Origin: a virus
Virus record (IMG/VR): IMGVR_UViG_3300044678_000545
Location: 1-20,810 of that record
Length of the DNA: 20,810 nt
Reading direction: 5' to 3' (one strand)
Shown here: positions 6,655 through 13,743 of the stretch, one piece after another
How the letters are laid out: the number at the start of each line of letters is the position of its first letter
How positions within the stretch are numbered: position 1 is the first letter of the stretch
Translations under genes and position numbers: made by a program
The notes under the pieces: model-generated
Databases searched by the model: none
The model's input: the letters and a program-made list of their open reading frames with translations, nothing else
Told to the model about the DNA's origin: nothing

Positions 6655-7861
6655 TGAAGAATTATTGATTGAGATCTTAGGATGGCAATCAGAATCAAGA
6701 AAAGAAGAAGAACAAATTATTCCACAACTAACAACATATCTTAATGCACTTAATATTGATAATTCTTTGTTAATAGAAAAAGATACACATGGTAATATAT
6801 ATGTTACTAAAGGTAGAACTGATCTCTACCCTTGTGTAGTGTCACACCTAGACCAGGTTCATCGCTATAATGCTAATAAGACTATCATTAGAAATGGTGA
6901 TTATCTATTAGCATTTGATGGTGCTGAACAAATAGGTACTGGTGGTGATGATCTTGTAGGTGTATTTATGTGTCTTAACTTATTAGATGAGTGTGATAAT
7001 ATCAAAGTTGTATTTTTTGTATCAGAAGAAATTGGATGCATAGGTTCTAATGCCTGTGATTTAGATTTCTTTCAAGACTGTAAATTTATTGGTCAAGCTG
7101 ACAGAAAAGGCAATGCTGATTTTATTAATTATTCTAATGGGGTTCAGTTATTTGATGAAGAATTTAGTACCTTTGTAAAACCAATCCTAGAAATTTATAA
7201 GTATAAAGAGTGTACTGGCATAGCAACAGATGCAGGTGCTTTATCTAAAAGAAATGTAGGAATAGCATGTTTTAATATTTCATGTGGTTATCATAACCCT
7301 CATACTTCAAAAGAATATGTATGTGTATCTGAAGTAAAAACCTGTTTTAACATTTTTTGTGAGATAATTTCTAATGCTGATAAACAATTTAAGTATATTA
7401 GAGCTGAGAAACATGTGTCTTATCCAAAGACTTCTAGTAAAACTCATCCTTTGTATACTCAGTTGTATAACAGATTTAAGAAACACCCTAAGTATGTAAA
7501 GTCTCAAAAGCTAACCTATGCATATGGTTTAGCAATTGAGTTCTTTCTAGATCTGATAGATGATTATGATAGAATAGTTGATTCTACTCAACCAGACTAT
7601 CCATATATGTCAGATATGATAGGTGAGTACTTGGATTATTTAGATACAAATGAAGAGTTTCAGAAAGAAGATGTTGTAACTAATACTCCTCTATCTAAAC
7701 AAATTAGTTTGTTTGATGATGATTGTAAACATAGAAATGTAAAGTATGATGGTACAATGACCCAATTCTATTGTATGGATTGCTTTAACTATGTAGATGA
7801 CAAAAGTACTTTCTATGACCAAGAAACTCTTGGTAATTATAGATCAATAGGATACTATTAA
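6644..7861 (+). CDS. M20/M28/M42-type zinc metallopeptidase with C-terminal zinc-knuckle-like tail
   Basis: A 405 aa protein with the ligand pattern of the co-catalytic di-zinc peptidase clan (M20, M28, M42; PepT- or aminopeptidase-like): HLD (68-70), TGGDD (99-103), the Glu pair in SEEIG (127-131), D153 in GQADRKG, and H217/H220 in CGYHNPHTS. The active-site set looks complete, so an active amino- or dipeptidase or amidohydrolase is expected. There is no signal peptide, so it acts in the host cytoplasm. After about residue 340 it departs from the family, and the end carries C361-x-H363 and C377-x2-C380, a possible zinc knuckle. It overlaps the preceding gene by 11 nt. Peptidases of this clan are unusual in a phage replication block. 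Substrate unknown. Confidence 0.82.
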   Translation: MKFNEELLIEILGWQSESRKEEEQIIPQLTTYLNALNIDNSLLIEKDTHGNIYVTKGRTDLYPCVVSHLDQVHRYNANKTIIRNGDYLLAFDGAEQIGTGGDDLVGVFMCLNLLDECDNIKVVFFVSEEIGCIGSNACDLDFFQDCKFIGQADRKGNADFINYSNGVQLFDEEFSTFVKPILEIYKYKECTGIATDAGALSKRNVGIACFNISCGYHNPHTSKEYVCVSEVKTCFNIFCEIISNADKQFKYIRAEKHVSYPKTSSKTHPLYTQLYNRFKKHPKYVKSQKLTYAYGLAIEFFLDLIDDYDRIVDSTQPDYPYMSDMIGEYLDYLDTNEEFQKEDVVTNTPLSKQISLFDDDCKHRNVKYDGTMTQFYCMDCFNYVDDKSTFYDQETLGNYRSIGYY

Positions 7862-7884
7862 CAACAATAAACAATTAAATTAAA

Positions 7885-8229
7885 ATGGAAATTTTGAAAG
7901 ATCAAGAAGCAACACTAGTTGAGAATCAAGATGCATCAAATGTAGATGCAAATGAACAAATGAAAGCAGAGTACATTGCATATGTCAATGAAATCAAAGC
8001 TCAAAGATACCCTTGTGATACAAGAGTAGAAGCTATTGATAGCATTAACACTTTATGTAAGGTGCTTGACTTAACAACTGTTGTTCCTAAGACAGAATTG
8101 CAAAACAGAGAAGGTCAAAGAACTCCAATCATTATTGGTGGTACTCCTATTGACTTAGTTAAGAGTCAGTATCCTGGTTTGTATCCTGTACTTGTGGAAA
8201 GAATCTTAGAATTAGCTGCTAAATTATGA
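7885..8229 (+). CDS. Hypothetical protein, 114 aa
   Basis: Unrecognised protein with an acidic, disordered N-terminal ~25 residues and a helical remainder (YIAYVNEIKAQRYP, AIDSINTLCKVLDL). It then has a short IIIGGTPIDLV segment and a final helix. It starts 23 nt after the peptidase gene behind an A-rich leader (caacaataaacaattaaattaaa). Its stop forms an ATGA junction with the Sak4-like ATPase, so it is probably co-produced with that recombination protein and might be a partner of it; this is inference from position only. Confidence 0.75.
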   Translation: MEILKDQEATLVENQDASNVDANEQMKAEYIAYVNEIKAQRYPCDTRVEAIDSINTLCKVLDLTTVVPKTELQNREGQRTPIIIGGTPIDLVKSQYPGLYPVLVERILELAAKL

Positions 8230-8951
8230 TTCAATTGCCAACTCAGAAGATTGCTCCTGTGAGAGCTAATCCAAAGAGGATGGTTATCTATTCAAAGCCA
8301 AAGGCTGGTAAAACATCAGCCTTGGCTCTGTTAGATAATTGTTTGATTTTGGATTTCGAAAATGGTTCTGACTATGTAGAAGCTTTGAAGCTTAAAGTTG
8401 ACAGTCTTGCTACACTAAAAGCTGTAGGTCAAGAGATTGTTAAAGCTGGTAAACCTTACAAGTATATTGCAGTAGATACTGTAACTGCTTTGGAAGAAAT
8501 GTGTTTAAGTTATGCTAAAACACTCTATATGGAAACTGCAATGGGTAAAAACTTTGCAGGTGATAGTGTACTTAAATTACCTAATGGTGCAGGTTATTTG
8601 TATTTAAGAGAAGCTTTCTTTAAGATTCTTGACTATATTGAGACCTTAGTACCAGAAGATGGTAGTTTGATTCTATTAGGTCATTTAAAAGACAAAATGC
8701 TAGAAACTAATGGTAAAGAAGTATCAGCAGTAGATTTAGATTTATCAGGTAAGATTAAATCTATTGTCTGTGCTAAAGCTGATGCTATTGGTTTACTAAG
8801 CAGAAAAGCTGATAAGGTAACATTGAACTTCAAAACTTCAGAAGAAGTAACTTGTGGTGCAAGACCTGATCATCTTAAAAATCAAGAAATAACTTTGACT
8901 GAAATGGTTGATAATAAACTAGTAGGTCATTGGGATAAAGTGTATAAATAA
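8226..8951 (+). CDS. Sak4-like RecA-fold ATPase (AAA_24 family)
   Basis: A 241 aa P-loop ATPase. Seen: Walker A SKPKAGKT (about 23-30), ILDFENGSDY (41-50) as in phage 'nucleotide-binding protein' AAA_24/Sak4 families, Walker B YIAVDTVTAL (80-89), and SLILLGHLKDK (about 147-157) in the sensor position. Sak4 proteins are compact RecA/Rad51-related single-strand annealing proteins of phages. They are commonly encoded next to an SSB, as here (SSB at 8973), and would promote homologous recombination or fork restart. The length fits the family. It is joined to the preceding gene by ATGA. Alternative: a related phage ATPase with another role. Confidence 0.8.
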   Translation: MIQLPTQKIAPVRANPKRMVIYSKPKAGKTSALALLDNCLILDFENGSDYVEALKLKVDSLATLKAVGQEIVKAGKPYKYIAVDTVTALEEMCLSYAKTLYMETAMGKNFAGDSVLKLPNGAGYLYLREAFFKILDYIETLVPEDGSLILLGHLKDKMLETNGKEVSAVDLDLSGKIKSIVCAKADAIGLLSRKADKVTLNFKTSEEVTCGARPDHLKNQEITLTEMVDNKLVGHWDKVYK

Positions 8952-8960
8952 CAATAACTA

Positions 8961-8972
8961 AATTTTAAAATT
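8961..8972. repeat. 12-bp palindrome AATTTTAAAATT before ssb
   Basis: Perfect inverted repeat immediately before the ssb ATG (8973). It could be a protein-binding site or simply an A/T-rich ribosome-loading leader; low information content makes chance plausible. Confidence 0.3.
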
Positions 8973-9533
8973 ATGTTCGGTGGACAAGATGTTCAAGAAG
9001 TAAACAAGCCTAAGTATATTAGACCAGGCATTCATGAAGTAACAATTAAATCTGTTAAAGGTGAAAACAATCAAAATGGTAATCCAGTAATTACATTTAG
9101 TTTTTACCTAAAAGATGGTGATGCAGAAGCAACTACTGACTTCCGTTTCTATCTTTCAGAAAAAGCAGCTATCATGTCTTACAAGAAAATTCGTCACATC
9201 TTTACTAAAGTTGTAAAAGATACAGATTATCTTTCATCAACTGCTAGTAGCATTGAAGAACTTGGTGAAGTTTACAACAGCAAACTTGCTGGTAAGTCAC
9301 TAAGAATTAAATTCAATGGTGAAGGTTATGTTAAACAAGATGGTACTACTGGAGTAAGAGCATCTATTGGTCTTCCTGAATTTGCAGAAGCCATTTCAGA
9401 TGATGCTGAATATCCTGCTGTTGCAGAAACTAAATTAGTTTTTAATCAAGACAGAGATGTTAAGCAAGTTGCTAAACTTCCAGATGCTGATTCATTTACT
9501 ACTGCACCAGTAAAAGATGATCTTCCATTCTAA
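8973..9533 (+). CDS. ssb: Single-stranded DNA-binding protein
   Basis: A 186 aa protein whose N-terminal ~120 residues read as an OB-like beta barrel (GIHEVTIKSVKG, PVITFSFYLKDG, KSLRIKFNGEGYV). It is followed by a flexible region and ends in KDDLPF, very close to the DDDIPF tip by which bacterial SSBs recruit partner proteins. The fold call is not based on strong sequence identity to E. coli SSB; the tip, length and position between the Sak4-like ATPase and the primase are the main support. It would coat ssDNA at the fork and load recombination proteins. It starts 21 nt after the ATPase gene and overlaps the primase gene by 17 nt. Confidence 0.75.
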   Translation: MFGGQDVQEVNKPKYIRPGIHEVTIKSVKGENNQNGNPVITFSFYLKDGDAEATTDFRFYLSEKAAIMSYKKIRHIFTKVVKDTDYLSSTASSIEELGEVYNSKLAGKSLRIKFNGEGYVKQDGTTGVRASIGLPEFAEAISDDAEYPAVAETKLVFNQDRDVKQVAKLPDADSFTTAPVKDDLPF

Positions 9534-10545
9534 TTTTGGTGGTGTAGATGTAACTCATTTTACTAAGGATATGGTGCTCAGAGAAGTTTCTGAGTACCAA
9601 ATCTTTAGGTTTTATTGTAAAAACTTTATTGATGTAAATAAATTATTTTGCTCAGACTTAAGATATGATAAGACTCCCTCATGTTCTATTAAAGCATTTC
9701 CTAAAGGATTGTTTTATAAGGATTTTGGTACAGGTGAGTATTATGATTGTTTTTCATATGTACAGATGTACATGAAAGTCAAGTTTAATGAAGATTTAAA
9801 TTTTCAAGAAACTCTTAAAGTTATAGCTAATGATTTAGGTATTATTAAGAAGTTAGACAATAAAAAAATTATACCATCTCTAAATTATGTAGGTTTACCT
9901 GATAAGCTAGATAGATATAATACAGTTATAAGAATTAAAAAGAGAGAATGGAGAGATTATGACATCTATTGGGATAAGTATTATCTCAACAGAGACATAC
10001 TCAATTTTTATAATGTAACACCTATTACAGACTATTGGATAAGTGTAAATAATGAAGAACTTGTAAATGTATATACAGAGTCAGTTGATGACTGTGCATA
10101 TAGTTATGAGCATGGTAATGGTATGAGAAAAATTCTTAGACCAAATGCAGAGAAAAGTAAGAAGTGGACAAGCAATATTCCAAGACACATGTTTAGTGGC
10201 TGGAATCAACTAGAACAACAATCTAAACAATTAATTGTAACAAAGGGATTAAAGGATTGCATGGTTTTTAGATTATTTGGGTGTAACGCAATTAGTCCAC
10301 AAAGTGAAATGATGTTTCTAAATGAGAATCAGTTTCAATTATTATCATTAAGATTTAAAGAGATAATAATTAACTATGACAATGATGAAACAGGTATTTC
10401 TAATATGAAAAAATTTTCTGAAAAATTTGGAATAAGGAGTTTTCTCATACCTGATGGTATAAAGGATATTTCAGATTATATATCCATTAAGGGATATGAT
10501 CTAACTAAACAATTAACAAAAAATTTAAATGATTATTTATTATGA
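9517..10545 (+). CDS. DnaG-type primase (TOPRIM), degenerate zinc module
   Basis: A 342 aa primase-like protein. The N-terminal part aligns with the DnaG CHC2 module (RYDKTPSCSI at 49-58, LFYKDFGTGEYYDCFSYV at 65-82), but the C-x2-H and C-x2-C zinc ligands are largely missing: only scattered C45, C56 and C78 are present. The TOPRIM domain shows IVTKGLKDCMV (240-250) in the place of the usual 'VVEGxxD', ISPQSE (259-264), INYDNDETG (285-293, the DxD metal site) and DISDY (317-321). Lys therefore replaces the conserved Glu. I recall this TK[GS]xKD form from other phage primases, so it is probably a subfamily trait. The start at 9517 overlaps ssb by 17 nt; the ATG at 9571 is an alternative. Confidence 0.83.
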   Translation: MIFHSNFGGVDVTHFTKDMVLREVSEYQIFRFYCKNFIDVNKLFCSDLRYDKTPSCSIKAFPKGLFYKDFGTGEYYDCFSYVQMYMKVKFNEDLNFQETLKVIANDLGIIKKLDNKKIIPSLNYVGLPDKLDRYNTVIRIKKREWRDYDIYWDKYYLNRDILNFYNVTPITDYWISVNNEELVNVYTESVDDCAYSYEHGNGMRKILRPNAEKSKKWTSNIPRHMFSGWNQLEQQSKQLIVTKGLKDCMVFRLFGCNAISPQSEMMFLNENQFQLLSLRFKEIIINYDNDETGISNMKKFSEKFGIRSFLIPDGIKDISDYISIKGYDLTKQLTKNLNDYLL

Positions 10546-10838
10546 GAACTATTAATATCTCACAAAGAGAAGTAGCAGCTTTTAAAGCTTACAAGACTGA
10601 AATTAAAACAATGGCTGACCACTTTGGTATTTCTATCAAAGATATGAGAAATGTACTTATTACATTTGGATTTGCTAAACCAACAGCTACAAGTGTTGAT
10701 TATATTGTAAATCCAGTATTTGACATGCCTGTTACAAGAACAGAAAGCATTAATGATACTGTTATATCAGAAATTACATCTGACTATCCTCAGTCTACTT
10801 TCTCATCAGAAGTAAATGCTTTTGTTACTGCAGGTTAA
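10542..10838 (+). CDS. Small HTH-like protein, 98 aa
   Basis: Unrecognised protein whose first half resembles a helix-turn-helix: EIKTMADHFGISIKDMRNVL (about 20-39) has the 'A..FG.S...(R)' spacing of a DNA-recognition unit. The second half is Thr/Ser/Val-rich and probably flexible. It follows the primase through an ATGA junction and is the last gene before the terminator at 10855. It could be a small transcription factor acting on the next gene blocks or a replication accessory factor; neither is established. Confidence 0.65.
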   Translation: MRTINISQREVAAFKAYKTEIKTMADHFGISIKDMRNVLITFGFAKPTATSVDYIVNPVFDMPVTRTESINDTVISEITSDYPQSTFSSEVNAFVTAG

Positions 10839-10854
10839 TTTATCATAACAATAT

Positions 10855-10882
10855 AGTGAGGGAATAATTTCCCTCACTTTTT
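10855..10882 (+). terminator. Intrinsic terminator
   Basis: Perfect 10-bp stem AGTGAGGGAA / TTCCCTCACT (10855-10864 and 10869-10878) with a 4-nt loop TAAT, followed by TTTTT ending at 10882. It closes the block ending with the HTH-like gene. A TAnnTTTG box starts 2 nt after the T-run. Confidence 0.93.
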
Positions 10883-10883
10883 A

Positions 10884-10891
10884 TATATTTG
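10884..10891 (+). promoter_or_regulatory. Putative Bacteroidota-type -7 promoter box TATATTTG
   Basis: Matches the Bacteroidota sigma-ABfr -7 consensus TAnnTTTG, directly behind a terminator and ahead of the 10895 gene. I see no TTTG -33 box at the usual 19-21 nt spacing; that position falls inside the terminator hairpin. Transcription would begin about at the ATG, giving a leaderless or near-leaderless mRNA. Confidence 0.5.
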
Positions 10892-10894
10892 TGT

Positions 10895-11086
10895 ATGGAT
10901 AAATTAATGGAATCTTTACTTCAAATTCTTTATAAAAAAAGAGATGCCTGTGATAGAGTAGCTACAGAGCTAGATACTATTACTGGTGATGATTTAACTA
11001 TAAAGTTTTATGAAGGTAAGGTTGAAGCATATCAAGAAATAATTAATATGCTTACTAATAACAAAACTTATGAGGAACCCAAGTAG
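10895..11086 (+). CDS. Hypothetical helical protein, 63 aa
   Basis: Small all-helical protein of unknown function. The ATG at 10895 is preferred over an in-frame TTG at 10889 that lies inside the promoter box; an ATG at 10907 is another option if the mRNA starts near 10896. It is one of two genes in the window that end in TAG, and it overlaps the nuclease gene by 17 nt. It could be a small regulator or partner of that nuclease, but nothing in the sequence shows this. Confidence 0.65.
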   Translation: MDKLMESLLQILYKKRDACDRVATELDTITGDDLTIKFYEGKVEAYQEIINMLTNNKTYEEPK

Positions 11087-11510
11087 AAGAAAAATTAAGA
11101 ATAAGAATGAACTATCCTCTGAAAAAACTAAGTCTAGACCTAATGTTAGAAGGATTGGACATAATTATGAAAGAAAGATAGTTAAAGAACTAAAAGATTT
11201 AGGTTTTGACAGAGCTGCTACTACTAGAGCAACTAGTAGAATTATGGATGATGCCAAGATAGATATCAATGGTGTTACCTATAATATACAATGTAAAGCT
11301 GTTAAAACAGGTCTTAATGTGTTTCTTGTTCTTGATGAAATGGAGACTAGTATTCCTAAACTTGTACCAGAAAGAGAAGATTATGTTAATGTAGTCTTTC
11401 ACAAGAAAGAGGGAGATGAAGTTGTAGTTTTAAGAAAAACAGATTGGTACCTTATAATTAAAAAATTACTTCAAAATGGGATTACAATCAGAAAAAATAG
11501 CAGTAATTGA
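11070..11510 (+). CDS. Hjc-like Holliday junction resolvase / PD-(D/E)xK nuclease
   Basis: A 146 aa protein with a basic N-terminal ~30 residues followed by a compact PD-(D/E)xK core: GHNYERKIVKEL with E34, the DDAKID segment with D65, and IQCKA with Q74/K76. The order E..D..(E/Q)xK and the spacing match archaeal-type Hjc resolvases and related phage nucleases. These cut branched DNA, which the replication and recombination block would generate. The Q in QxK is common in this group. It overlaps the 5' nuclease gene by 35 nt, the longest overlap in the window. Alternative: a VRR-NUC or other endonuclease of the same fold. Confidence 0.75.
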   Translation: MRNPSRRKIKNKNELSSEKTKSRPNVRRIGHNYERKIVKELKDLGFDRAATTRATSRIMDDAKIDINGVTYNIQCKAVKTGLNVFLVLDEMETSIPKLVPEREDYVNVVFHKKEGDEVVVLRKTDWYLIIKKLLQNGITIRKNSSN

Positions 11511-12222
11511 TGCAGATAGTATCTGTTTTATAGCACACTGGGATTCTGATAATAAGAGTTTTGATAAACCTATTGAAGATATTTACAAATCTGTAGACCA
11601 GATAATCAGCAACATAATCATAAATACAAAGTGTTCTAAGTATATAGGCTTTGTAGGTATGACTAAAGATGTTGAAAGAACAATGGTCTACTCTGAATAT
11701 AAAGCCAATAGAAAGGATAGACAACCATTAGAACATTTAAATGATATAAAATTTTATATGGTAGATAAATGGAAGTTTAATCCTTTGTATGGCATTGAAG
11801 CAGATGATGTAGTTAATAGTGTAAGATATAGACTTGAAGACTGTATAATTTGTGCAATAGATAAAGATCTTCTTATGTTAGAAGGTACTCATTACAACTA
11901 TAAAAAGAATGAATGGGTAACTACTACTGAACAAGAAGCTGATCTTTACTTTTGGCAATCTATGATTATTGGAGATTCAGCAGATAATATTAAAGGTTTA
12001 GAAGGTAAAGGTAAAGCTTTTGCTATTAAACTTCTTGCTAATATTGATGATATAGAATCTTTTAGAACCACAGTCTTTGAAGAATATATTAATCAGTATG
12101 GTGAATATCATGGTATATCAAAATTCTATCAGAATTATATCTGTCTTAAGATTAAGGATGATTATCCAGCTACTGGTTTTTTAACTCCTATAGATGTTGA
12201 AGTAGATAATCTTGTGATATGA
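11476..12222 (+). CDS. 5'-3' exonuclease / flap endonuclease (FEN, T5 D15- and PolA-N-like)
   Basis: A 248 aa stand-alone 5' nuclease. Seen: VIDADSI (10-16) with metal ligand D12, YKANRKDRQ (75-83, the helical-arch basic motif), GIEADDV (106-112), AIDKDLLML (127-135) and GDSADNIKGLEGKGKAFA (166-183), which combines metal ligands with the H3TH DNA-binding turn. The acidic ligands appear complete, so activity is expected: removal of RNA primers and flaps at the fork. The Pol I polymerase domain is absent; a polymerase must be encoded elsewhere or come from the host. It overlaps the resolvase gene by 35 nt and is joined by ATGA to the next gene. Confidence 0.92.
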   Translation: MGLQSEKIAVIDADSICFIAHWDSDNKSFDKPIEDIYKSVDQIISNIIINTKCSKYIGFVGMTKDVERTMVYSEYKANRKDRQPLEHLNDIKFYMVDKWKFNPLYGIEADDVVNSVRYRLEDCIICAIDKDLLMLEGTHYNYKKNEWVTTTEQEADLYFWQSMIIGDSADNIKGLEGKGKAFAIKLLANIDDIESFRTTVFEEYINQYGEYHGISKFYQNYICLKIKDDYPATGFLTPIDVEVDNLVI

Positions 12223-12809
12223 GTTTGGATGAAATAAAAAATATAAAAAACAAAACTGTTGCTTATTTGCTCCCCTTGGTTGCAAATAAAAATGGTAGAC
12301 TTGCAGACTTTAAGGACAGTGAACACTTTCCCAAATGCAATTTTATCAATGCATTCAGATACTGTGAGGAATTTCCAGAATTGGAAACTCACATATTTGT
12401 GATATATAAGTTTAGTCCTCATCCACAATTTGAAGAATTATTGAACAAGTTTAGAAAATATTCATCTTTCCATTCAGTAGTTGACAATGATAAGTATACA
12501 GTAATAATAGTATTTGAAATACCATTTGCTAGTAAAAAGACATTACAACTATTTGATAAGGGTGCATATTCTAAATTTAGGGCTGAAGACAAAAAACAAA
12601 TATTAGATTTTTATTCAGTTACATCATCAGACAAGTTTGGTCCTGCAGGAGTTCTTTATAAAAAAGAGTGGAGAAGGTTGGAAATAGAAGGTAAAATAGA
12701 CATGAAGCTTCCAGAAGATGCTGAGTTGTCATCTATTCCTGATCTTGAGCAAGAAACTTATTATCTCAAATACAAGAGTGCTAATGAAGAAGAGGATATT
12801 ATAAGCTAA
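12219..12809 (+). CDS. Hypothetical protein, 196 aa
   Basis: Unrecognised protein, mixed alpha/beta with many aromatic residues. It has a possible core of strands (THIFVIYKFSPHP, YTVIIVFEIPFAS) separated by a basic helix, then a charged middle (FRAEDKKQILDFYSV) and an acidic C-terminus (SANEEEDIIS). It is joined by ATGA to the 5' nuclease gene, so it is very likely made together with it. A role linked to that nuclease is inference. The stop codon lies in the loop of the hairpin at 12790-12818. Confidence 0.75.
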   Translation: MSLDEIKNIKNKTVAYLLPLVANKNGRLADFKDSEHFPKCNFINAFRYCEEFPELETHIFVIYKFSPHPQFEELLNKFRKYSSFHSVVDNDKYTVIIVFEIPFASKKTLQLFDKGAYSKFRAEDKKQILDFYSVTSSDKFGPAGVLYKKEWRRLEIEGKIDMKLPEDAELSSIPDLEQETYYLKYKSANEEEDIIS

Positions 12810-12818
12810 TATCTTCTT
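12790..12818 (+). terminator. AT-rich hairpin at gene end, possible weak terminator
   Basis: 12-bp stem AAGAGGATATTA / TAATATCTTCTT (12790-12801 and 12807-12818, one G-T pair) with loop TAAGC, overlapping the stop codon of the 12219 gene. No clean T-run follows, so termination may be weak. The stem runs straight into the TATATTTG box. Confidence 0.5.
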
Positions 12819-12825
12819 ATATTTG
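12818..12825 (+). promoter_or_regulatory. Putative Bacteroidota-type -7 promoter box TATATTTG
   Basis: Same 8-mer as at 10884, located between a hairpin and the metallophosphoesterase ATG at 12840. No TTTG -33 box is seen at 19-21 nt. The expected start near 12830 leaves a leader of about 10 nt containing AAAAAGGA, a weak Shine-Dalgarno-like stretch 5 nt before the ATG. Confidence 0.45.
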
Positions 12826-12839
12826 TAAAAAGGAACTAT

Positions 12840-13709
12840 ATGAGTAAATTAAGTTACAATGCAAGGATTAACCTTGTATATGAGTTTCTAAAATCAAAAC
12901 CAGGTTATTTAAAAAAGTCACAAGAAATAATTGGTGAACTTACTGGTGAGAAAAACTCAGAGATAATTAGACTAGCTAAAGAACTTTTTAGAAATGTAGA
13001 AAGGTATAATGAGGGTTGGATAGAACCATACTTGGATGGAGATCCAGACAATGTATTGGTTATAGGTGACCCTCATGAACCTTTTACAAAGGAAGGTTAT
13101 TTAGAATTTTGTAGAAAAATTCAAGAAGAGTATGATTGTGGTACTGTAGTTCACATTGGTGATGCAGTTGACAATCATGCTGTTAGCTATCATGAAAAGG
13201 ACCCTGAAGGTATGTCAGCAGGAGATGAGTTCAACTTAGCTTTAGAAAGAATGAAAAGATGGTATTATACATTTCCCAATGTTAAAGTTTGCATTGGAAA
13301 TCATGATGCTTTACCATTCAGAAAAGCTTTTAGTGCTGGTCTCCCTAAGACATGGTTAAAAACCTATCAGGAACTTTTACAAAGTCCTCCTACATGGGAA
13401 TGGGATTTTGTGCATCAAGTAAATGGTGTTATTTACCAACATGGTACAGGGTTATCTGGAGAGATGGCAGCTATTAATGCTGCTAGAGAAAACAGACAAT
13501 CTACTGTAATAGGACACTTACATACAGTAATGAATACTAGATTCTTGGCAAGTTACAAGGATTTAATATTTGGAGTTACTGTAGGTTGTGGAATTGACCA
13601 TGAGAAGTATGCATTTGCATATGGTAAACAAAACACTAGGAAACCTGTAGTGGCATGTGCTGTAATATTAGATGGTAAACTACCAATCAATATTCCTATG
13701 CCTATTTAA
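12840..13709 (+). CDS. Calcineurin-like metallophosphoesterase
   Basis: A 289 aa di-metal phosphoesterase. Seen in order: GDPHEP (76-81, D77/H79), GDAVDNH (107-113, D108), GNHDA (153-157, N154/H155), H201 in YQHGT, and GHLH (225-228). All metal-binding motifs are present, so phosphodiesterase or phosphatase activity is expected; the substrate (nucleotide, nucleic acid or phosphoprotein) cannot be read from sequence. An N-terminal ~65-residue helical extension (YNARINLVYEFLKSKPG, EIIRLAKELFRNVERY) precedes the catalytic domain and may bind DNA or a partner. The gene stands alone between a hairpin/promoter and a terminator/promoter, so it is probably expressed separately from its neighbours. 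Confidence 0.9.
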   Translation: MSKLSYNARINLVYEFLKSKPGYLKKSQEIIGELTGEKNSEIIRLAKELFRNVERYNEGWIEPYLDGDPDNVLVIGDPHEPFTKEGYLEFCRKIQEEYDCGTVVHIGDAVDNHAVSYHEKDPEGMSAGDEFNLALERMKRWYYTFPNVKVCIGNHDALPFRKAFSAGLPKTWLKTYQELLQSPPTWEWDFVHQVNGVIYQHGTGLSGEMAAINAARENRQSTVIGHLHTVMNTRFLASYKDLIFGVTVGCGIDHEKYAFAYGKQNTRKPVVACAVILDGKLPINIPMPI

Positions 13710-13716
13710 TGATAAT

Positions 13717-13743
13717 ACCCCTGTTGAAAGATACAGGGGTTTT
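13717..13743 (+). terminator. Intrinsic terminator
   Basis: 8-bp stem ACCCCTGT / ACAGGGGT (13717-13724 and 13733-13740), loop TGAAAGAT, then TTTT. It closes the metallophosphoesterase unit. Its loop also holds part of the -33-like box of the next promoter. Confidence 0.85.

Noticed and set aside
7307-7507. Minus-strand 66 aa ORF
   Set aside because: Fully inside the metallopeptidase gene, without motif or start signals.
11199-11724. Minus-strand ORFs of 67 and 78 aa
   Set aside because: Antisense shadows of the Hjc-like and 5' nuclease genes.
12162-12428. Minus-strand 88 aa ORF
   Set aside because: Crosses the ATGA junction of two well-supported plus-strand genes; Cys/Phe/Ile-rich shadow.
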